9,390 nt of DNA from Spirochaeta sp. (lineage in GTDB: Bacteria > Spirochaetota > Spirochaetia > DSM-27196 > Alkalispirochaetaceae). This document shows positions 6,085 through 9,390 of the stretch, one piece after another; position 1 is the first letter of the stretch; the number at the start of each line of letters is the position of its first letter. The position numbers and the translations under genes are program-made. Location of the stretch: the NCBI GenBank assembly GCA_007117185.1, contig SKHA01000039.1, positions 1 to 9,390 of the forward strand, written 5' to 3'. The notes below the pieces were generated by a model. The model was not told where the DNA came from. It made no database searches and was given only the letters and a program-made list of their open reading frames with translations.

Positions 6085-7737
6085 ATGCTGAACTGGTTCC
6101 GACGAAACGGGTTCTGGTCCGCTGTTACCCTGGGGGGATTCGCGATTTTCGGAATCCTGATCCTGCTGCCGGTATACAGCATCGTGCGGGAAAGCTTTTT
6201 TGACGCCGACAGCGGTGCGTTCGGTCTGGGGAACTACGTCACGTTCTTTTCCACCCCGTACTACTTTCGTACCCTCTTCAACAGCCTGATTGTCTCTGTC
6301 GGTGGTACCGTCGGGGCGGTTGTCCTGGGGGTGCCCCTGGCGTTTTTTACTACCCGCTATCGGATTCGCGGCGGAGCGCTGCTTTCCACCCTTGCAACCC
6401 TGGCGCTGCTGACGCCGCCCTTTCTGGGGGCGTACGCCTGGATCGTCATGCTGGGACGCAATGGATTTCTGCGGCAGCTGCTGATGGCGATCGGGATCAA
6501 CTTTCCCACGATCTACGGACCGCTGGGGATCATCATCGTTTTTACCCTGCAGTTCTATCCGTTTGTGTACCTTCTCACCGCGAGCGGGCTGCAGACGGTG
6601 GACCGTTCCCTTGAGGAAGCGGCGGAGAATCTGGGGGCCCGGCCCTTCAAGAAGTTCTTTCGGGTGACTATGCCCCTGGTAATTCCCTCGGTTACCTCTG
6701 GAGCGCTGTTGGCGTTCATGCTCTCGCTGGCCAACTTCGGTACCCCCATGATCATCGGGGCGCGGTTTCGGGTCCTGCCCACCCTGGCGTATACGATGTA
6801 CACCAGCGAGGTGGCAACACGCCCGGCGATGGCTTCCACCATCAGTATTATCCTGATCTTTGCCGCCAGCCTGGCCATCTTCCTCCAGCGCTATACCGCC
6901 AACCGCAGAAAGTACACCAGTCTGCTGTTGAACCGGCCGGTGGTGATACGCCTCAAGGGGATGAAGAACGTCCTGGCACACCTCATTCCGTACCTCATCG
7001 TTGGGTTGAGCACCCTGCCGATGGTGGTGGTTGTGGTGTTCGCGTTCCGCAATACCAGCGGGCCGGTGTTCACCAGCGGCTTCGGCCTGGACAGCTTCCG
7101 TCGGGTCATTTTTGACGTACCCCAGGCGATAACCAACAGTCTGGTCTTTTCCGTTTCGGCGGTGATCCTGATCGTGGTGGTGGGTACCCTGCTGGGGTTC
7201 GTTCTCAGCAGACGCCGCAGCACCGTCAACGGGATCCTGGATACCCTCCTGATGAGCCCCTACATTCTGCCGGGAACCGTTCTGGGTATCGGCTTCATCA
7301 CCGCCTTCAACCGACCTCCGTTCATGCTTTCAGGTACCGCTACGATCATCATTCTGGCGTACTTCATCCGCAGGTTGCCCTATTCGGTACGGTCTGCCGT
7401 GTCGATTCTGCAGCAAATAGACCCGGCTCTTGAGGAAGCGGGGGTGAGCCTGGGGGCGCCACCGGCGCGGGCATTCCGGAAGGTGGCGTTGCCCCTTATG
7501 ATTCCAGGGATCGTCTCCGGGGCGGTGTTGAGCTGGATCACCACGATCAACGAACTGTCTACGTCCATACTGTTATACGTGGGCGGAACGATCACCATGC
7601 CGATCCGGATCTATCTGTCGGTGATGGACGGGTATTTCGGTCCTGGCTCGGCAATGGCGACGATCCTGCTGGCCGCCACCGGACTTGCCCTGCTGATACT
7701 CAACACCTTCGGGGACAGCCGGCGGACCATCGTTTGA
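6085..7737 (+). CDS. ABC transporter permease, fused two-domain (FbpB/AfuB-type)
   Basis: Inner-membrane channel subunit of 550 aa made of two binding-protein-dependent transport domains in one chain, the usual form for Fe3+, phosphonate and AfuB-type importers. About six hydrophobic segments lie in each half (near 17-37, 66-90, 98-122, 143-165, 197-220 and 250-268; then 298-320, 350-374, 383-405, 414-430, 469-490 and 520-541). Both halves carry the EAA loop that docks on the ATPase: EEAAENLGARPFKKFFRVTM (177-196) and EEAGVSLGAPPARAFRKVAL (450-469), each followed by PLxIP and SG. One polypeptide thus supplies both membrane domains, and no second permease gene is needed. GGGAGGG at 6074-6080 is a strong ribosome site inside the end of the ATPase gene. 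The next gene starts after a 40-bp gap without a visible terminator. Confidence 0.95.
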   Translation: MLNWFRRNGFWSAVTLGGFAIFGILILLPVYSIVRESFFDADSGAFGLGNYVTFFSTPYYFRTLFNSLIVSVGGTVGAVVLGVPLAFFTTRYRIRGGALLSTLATLALLTPPFLGAYAWIVMLGRNGFLRQLLMAIGINFPTIYGPLGIIIVFTLQFYPFVYLLTASGLQTVDRSLEEAAENLGARPFKKFFRVTMPLVIPSVTSGALLAFMLSLANFGTPMIIGARFRVLPTLAYTMYTSEVATRPAMASTISIILIFAASLAIFLQRYTANRRKYTSLLLNRPVVIRLKGMKNVLAHLIPYLIVGLSTLPMVVVVVFAFRNTSGPVFTSGFGLDSFRRVIFDVPQAITNSLVFSVSAVILIVVVGTLLGFVLSRRRSTVNGILDTLLMSPYILPGTVLGIGFITAFNRPPFMLSGTATIIILAYFIRRLPYSVRSAVSILQQIDPALEEAGVSLGAPPARAFRKVALPLMIPGIVSGAVLSWITTINELSTSILLYVGGTITMPIRIYLSVMDGYFGPGSAMATILLAATGLALLILNTFGDSRRTIV

Positions 7738-7777
7738 CAAGACGGCACGAAGACATTTCACAGGGAGTTTCACACCA

Positions 7778-8434
7778 ATGAGTAAGATCACCACCATCGC
7801 CTTCGATTACGGAGGCGTTCTTGCGTATCGCATCAACGATTCCTACCTCCGCCACATGGCGGGCGCCGCCGGGGCCCCTCCGGAACGCTTTGCTGAGGCC
7901 CTGTGGCGTCACCGCAACGGCTACGACGCCGGAGACCTCGACGCCGGCACGTACTGGCGGATGGTTGTTTCCGAAGCCACCGGCAGCGACGCGGTAGCCG
8001 GCACCGCAGCCGGCGAGACCATCGAAGTGCTGAAACAGCTGGACTCGTTCGCCTGGGCAACGATGAACCCGGGGATGATGCGCTGGCTCTCTACGTTGCA
8101 GCAGGAGGGGTACCGCCGGGTGCTGATCTCCAACATGGCCGCGGAGACCTACGACATGATCATCAAAAACAGCCTGTGGCTGCCGCGGATGGAGCGGGTG
8201 ATCCTCTCGGGGTGGTTGCGGGTGAATAAGCCCGACCGGGAGATCTTTCTGGAGGCGGCGCGGCAGATGGAAGTGGACCCTGGTCAGATGCTCTTCATCG
8301 ATGACCTGGATCACAACGTAGCGGGAGCACAGGCTGCGGGGCTGCAGTCGCTGCAGTTCAGCGATGCCGCCACCCTCGCTGCGGCGCTGAAAGAGCAGTA
8401 TCCGCAGATACCGCGGCGGGGACTGGAGTGCTGA
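7778..8434 (+). CDS. HAD-superfamily hydrolase, subfamily IA (YihX-like phosphatase)
   Basis: Cytoplasmic phosphatase-like protein of 218 aa. Motif I is FDYGGVL (9-15) with nucleophile Asp10. Residues 16-95 or so form a helical C1-type cap, motif II is LISNM (116-120, Ser118), motif III is Lys151 in VNKPDREIF, and motif IV is FIDDLDHNVAGAQAAG (173-188, Asp175/Asp176). The second motif I position is Gly12 where most HAD phosphatases have the acid/base Asp. This DxGxV form occurs in YihX-type sugar-phosphate phosphatases and related proteins, so it may still be active, but with altered chemistry or specificity. GGGAG at 7763-7767 precedes ATG 7778. It overlaps the next phosphatase gene by 7 bp and follows the permease by 40 bp. 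A role in dephosphorylating the imported compound fits the context but is inference; a pure sequence match cannot name the substrate. Confidence 0.9.
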   Translation: MSKITTIAFDYGGVLAYRINDSYLRHMAGAAGAPPERFAEALWRHRNGYDAGDLDAGTYWRMVVSEATGSDAVAGTAAGETIEVLKQLDSFAWATMNPGMMRWLSTLQQEGYRRVLISNMAAETYDMIIKNSLWLPRMERVILSGWLRVNKPDREIFLEAARQMEVDPGQMLFIDDLDHNVAGAQAAGLQSLQFSDAATLAAALKEQYPQIPRRGLEC

Positions 8435-9291
8435 CCCGCCTCGGAGTTATTGAGGAAACCCTTGGCGCGGCGTCGCAGCTGGTGCTGGCCGCCTTCGCCG
8501 CAGTTTCTGCGGGCGCGGCTACTGGCGCGACGGAGGCCCCCGCTGCAGCGGCGGCGCCTCCAGCCGGCGTGGTCATCAAAGACGGCGACGCCAACCAGGT
8601 GCTCACCGAGACTGACCTGGCCTCGGGCCGGGAGATCCTGACCCGCCTGCGCGCCGCCTTCCCCCACGACGCCGTGCTGGACGAGGAGAGCGGCTACCAC
8701 GGCGGCTCCAGCGACTACACCTGGGTGGTGGACCCCATCGACGGCACCAGCAACTTCGCCGCGGGCACCCCCCTGTTCGGGATTATGATCGGCCTGCTGA
8801 AGGGCGGGGCCCCCGTCGCGGGGGGTGTGGCGCTGCCCGCCCTGGGAGAGACCTACCTTGCCGAAGCGGGCGGTGGCGCGCGCTGCAACGGCCTGCCCAT
8901 CCGGGTCACACCGGAGGAGGACCTCCTGTCCACCCTGGTAGCCTGGGGGGTGGACAGCGACCGCGACACGCCGCAGAACACCCGCCGGGAGATGCAACAG
9001 CTGGCGGAAGTGGTCCTGAACTGTCGCAACCTTCGTATCAGCAACAGCGCCTTCGACCAGATGATGGTTGCCCGGGGAGCCTACGGCGGCTGCGTCAACA
9101 GGTCCAGCCGGATCTGGGACAACGTGGCCCCCCATATCATCATCGAAGAAGCGGGAGGCCGGTACACCGATTTCGACGGCGCACCGATGGTCTACCACCC
9201 CGGGGAGCGCGCCGGAGCCACCCCGTATACCTGGTGCACCGCCGCACCGGTTTTGCACGCCAGACTGCAGGAGCTGATCCACGGGGGATGA
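8428..9291 (+). CDS. Inositol monophosphatase-family phosphatase
   Basis: Metal-dependent phosphomonoesterase of the inositol monophosphatase/FBPase/CysQ superfamily, 287 aa. Key elements are LTETD (59-63), the acidic DEES (85-88), the metal-binding WVVDPIDGTSNF (99-110, with Asp102 and Asp105) and RIWDNVAPHIIIEEAGG (228-244, with Asp231). All expected metal ligands are present, so an active Mg2+ enzyme is likely. Substrates in the family include inositol phosphates, sugar bisphosphates and PAP; the sequence does not decide. An Ala/Gly/Pro-rich stretch (about 21-47) replaces part of the usual N-terminal region and may be a flexible insert. The start is GTG 8428, overlapping the HAD stop by 7 bp, with GGGGA at 8418-8422 as a close ribosome site. 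The gene looks richer in G+C than those upstream. Pairing with a second phosphatase behind an importer supports processing of a phosphorylated nutrient. Confidence 0.92.
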   Translation: MLTRLGVIEETLGAASQLVLAAFAAVSAGAATGATEAPAAAAAPPAGVVIKDGDANQVLTETDLASGREILTRLRAAFPHDAVLDEESGYHGGSSDYTWVVDPIDGTSNFAAGTPLFGIMIGLLKGGAPVAGGVALPALGETYLAEAGGGARCNGLPIRVTPEEDLLSTLVAWGVDSDRDTPQNTRREMQQLAEVVLNCRNLRISNSAFDQMMVARGAYGGCVNRSSRIWDNVAPHIIIEEAGGRYTDFDGAPMVYHPGERAGATPYTWCTAAPVLHARLQELIHGG

Positions 9292-9302
9292 TGGACCGGC
9301 AG

Positions 9303-9324
9303 GGCCCTCGCCCGGGCGGGGGCC
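9303..9324 (+). other. G+C-rich dyad in the non-coding tail after the operon
   Basis: The last 99 bases (9292-9390) contain no convincing gene. Within them GGCCCTCGCCC (9303-9313) and GGGCGGGGGCC (9314-9324) are complementary apart from one G-U pair. A real stem would need to open a few central pairs as its loop. No T-run follows, so an intrinsic terminator is not supported; it could be an RNA-stabilising stem at the operon's end, or a product of extreme base composition. A 21-codon frame starting at ATG 9288 or 9291 and ending at a TGA near 9351-9353 is not a believable gene. Confidence 0.35.
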
Positions 9325-9390
9325 GGACCGCCGCGCGCGCGTCGTCGGCCTGACGGCCACCGCCCCGCGGCGCCCCTCCAATCCCTGGCG

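Noticed and set aside
7734..7739. TTGACA at the permease stop as a -35 element for the phosphatase genes
   Set aside because: No acceptable -10 lies 16-18 bp downstream; the gene spacing fits a continuous operon.
9288..9353. Short frame of 21 codons starting with ATGATG at the stop of the last gene
   Set aside because: It is very short, dominated by Arg/Gly/Ala/Pro codons of G+C-rich DNA, and has no motif or supporting context, although the ATGA-type overlap resembles coupled starts.
1..9390. Search for RNA genes, CRISPR arrays, insertion sequences and phage or defence genes
   Set aside because: I saw no tRNA-like cloverleaf, regularly spaced repeat array, transposase, integrase or toxin-antitoxin gene; every open region over 300 bases is explained by the listed genes.

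Overview
The window is a G+C-rich (roughly 60% by eye), densely coding bacterial segment with seven protein genes and very little non-coding DNA. The best guess for the organism is a free-living spirochaete (Spirochaeta/Alkalispirochaeta-like). The basis is a YesM-type kinase with an AraC-type regulator, and a binding-protein signal peptide ending in FAAGRPER, which resembles the FAxGxxE ends common in spirochaete binding proteins. A Firmicute or another lineage cannot be excluded from sequence alone.

Layout. Positions 35-2442 (+) hold a two-component system: a membrane sensor kinase of the YesM/LytS type and a CheY-AraC response regulator, overlapping by 4 bp. Positions 2439-3764 (-) hold a family-1 (sugar-type) extracellular binding protein. 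It converges on the regulator so tightly that the two stop codons share the tetramer CTAG, and no partner permeases lie beside it. A 121-bp divergent intergenic region (3765-3885) follows, rich in GGT/ACC half-sites and carrying an ACCGGTT direct repeat at 31-bp spacing. From 3886 to 9291 (+) there is one apparent operon: a ferric/AfuA-type periplasmic binding protein, a strong hairpin, an ABC ATPase, a fused two-domain permease, a HAD-superfamily phosphatase and an inositol-monophosphatase-family phosphatase. The last 99 bp (9292-9390) are very G+C-rich and appear non-coding.

Working model (inference). The importer belongs to the superfamily that includes Fe3+, 2-aminoethylphosphonate and sugar-phosphate (AfuABC-type) transporters. 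The tyrosine pair expected in FbpA-type iron binders appears to be absent, and two different phosphatases sit in the same transcription unit. An imported phosphorylated organic compound (sugar phosphate, polyol/inositol phosphate or similar), dephosphorylated inside the cell, therefore fits better than iron. The kinase and regulator, possibly with the orphan binding protein as periplasmic ligand sensor, would control the divergent promoter region. The arrangement recalls sensor-kinase/regulator/periplasmic-protein control of phosphoglycerate uptake (Pgt), but with an ABC importer and dedicated phosphatases.
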